From an uncultured Oscillospiraceae bacterium (lineage in GTDB: Bacteria > Bacillota > Clostridia > Oscillospirales > Oscillospiraceae): a stretch of DNA of 21,688 nt. Positions 21,366 through 21,688 of the stretch are shown here, piece by piece (positions within the stretch are counted from its first letter, which is position 1; every line of letters starts with the position of its first letter). The stretch is from positions 1-21,688 of the forward strand of contig CAKTOH010000023.1 in the NCBI GenBank assembly GCA_934589705.1, in the 5' to 3' direction. Position numbers and translations under genes: made by a program. The notes beneath the pieces are model-generated. The model was given only the letters and a program-made list of their open reading frames with translations, did not search any database and was not told where the DNA came from.

Positions 21366-21404
21366 GGATTGCCACACCAGTCTGCGGACTGGTTCGCAAT
21401 GACA
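21366..21404 (-). repeat. REP-like palindrome, orientation B
   Basis: GGATTGCCACA, then CCAGTC/GACTGG closed by TGCG, then TTCGCAATGACA. This full copy lies between the blaI promoter and the tRNA terminator. Positions 21405-21466 beyond it hold nothing I can identify. Confidence 0.9.
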
Positions 21405-21480
21405 TGCAATTTACGGTGGTTCTCAGATGATCGAAAAACGAAAAACCAGCCCTGTCATATAATTCAAAAAAACACAAAAA

Positions 21481-21506
21481 TACCCAAGACTATCACGTCT
21501 TGGGTA
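21481..21506 (-). terminator. Terminator of tRNA-Thr operon
   Basis: On the minus strand, TACCCAAGAC and GTCTTGGGTA form a 10-bp stem, followed by TTTTTGTGTTTTTTT. A strong rho-independent terminator 9 bases after the last tRNA. Confidence 0.93.
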
Positions 21507-21515
21507 CTTTCTATT

Positions 21516-21591
<76 letters not shown>

Positions 21592-21611
21592 AGATATGCT
21601 GTCAAGAAATA

Positions 21612-21687
<76 letters not shown>

Positions 21688-21688
21688 A

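Noticed and set aside
6080..21404. CRISPR array made of the repeated palindromes
   Set aside because: Copies are scattered over 15 kb in both orientations, without regular spacers, and no cas gene is present.

Overview
The window looks like chromosomal DNA of a Gram-positive, low-oxygen Clostridia, most likely the Oscillospirales (Oscillospiraceae/Ruminococcaceae) group. The reasons are AGGAGG-type ribosome sites before almost every gene, an HrcA/CIRCE-controlled clpB, a lipoprotein-type solute receptor, a fused GT2-GtrA glycosyltransferase, a BlaI/M56 pair, GC-rich third codon positions, and several dispersed palindromic repeat families. The genus cannot be fixed from the sequence alone. No phage, plasmid, transposase or CRISPR gene was seen.

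Layout. 1-3390 (minus): an ABC exporter half-transporter, then rarA, then a small DUF951 protein, probably co-transcribed. 3421-3687: a divergent promoter region carrying a 166-bp multi-hairpin repeat inserted ahead of an RluA-type pseudouridine synthase (3688-4281, plus). 4349-5683 (minus): a MATE efflux protein. 5699-6290: mostly non-genic, ending in a nested palindromic block. 6291-8882 (minus): clpB with a perfect CIRCE operator and a strong promoter. 8950-9486: regulatory DNA with a possible short leader or small RNA. 9487-11934 (plus): a three-gene polar amino-acid ABC importer with an internal hairpin and a strong terminator. 12145-17019 (plus): a tight four-gene envelope cluster (GT2-GtrA, phosphodiester glycosidase, a 664-aa one-pass membrane protein of unknown function, PAP2 phosphatase). 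17071-17385: repeats. 17386-18099 (minus): DUF554 membrane protein. 18181-18481: more repeats. 18482-21266 (minus): a BlaI-type repressor and an M56 metallopeptidase signal transducer with an unusual extracellular part. 21516-21687 (minus): two identical tRNA-Thr(GGT) genes.

How the genes work together. The importer is a complete receptor/permease/ATPase set. The four-gene plus-strand cluster looks like a lipid-linked glycan module: the glycosyltransferase would load a sugar on a polyprenyl carrier, GtrA would move it across the membrane, the glycosidase and the unknown protein would act outside, and PAP2 would recycle the carrier. The BlaI/M56 pair looks like a self-regulated stress switch: the protease domain is conserved, but the beta-lactam-binding domain is replaced by an SH3-like domain and a duplicated unknown domain.

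The most unusual content is non-coding. There are two inverted copies of a ~165-bp multi-hairpin element flanked by TCA. At least eight copies of a REP-like palindrome occur, with co-varying stem arms. A second palindromic family sits over gene stop codons. A ~250-bp nested palindrome lies after clpB. All identifications are by reading motifs; no database search was run.
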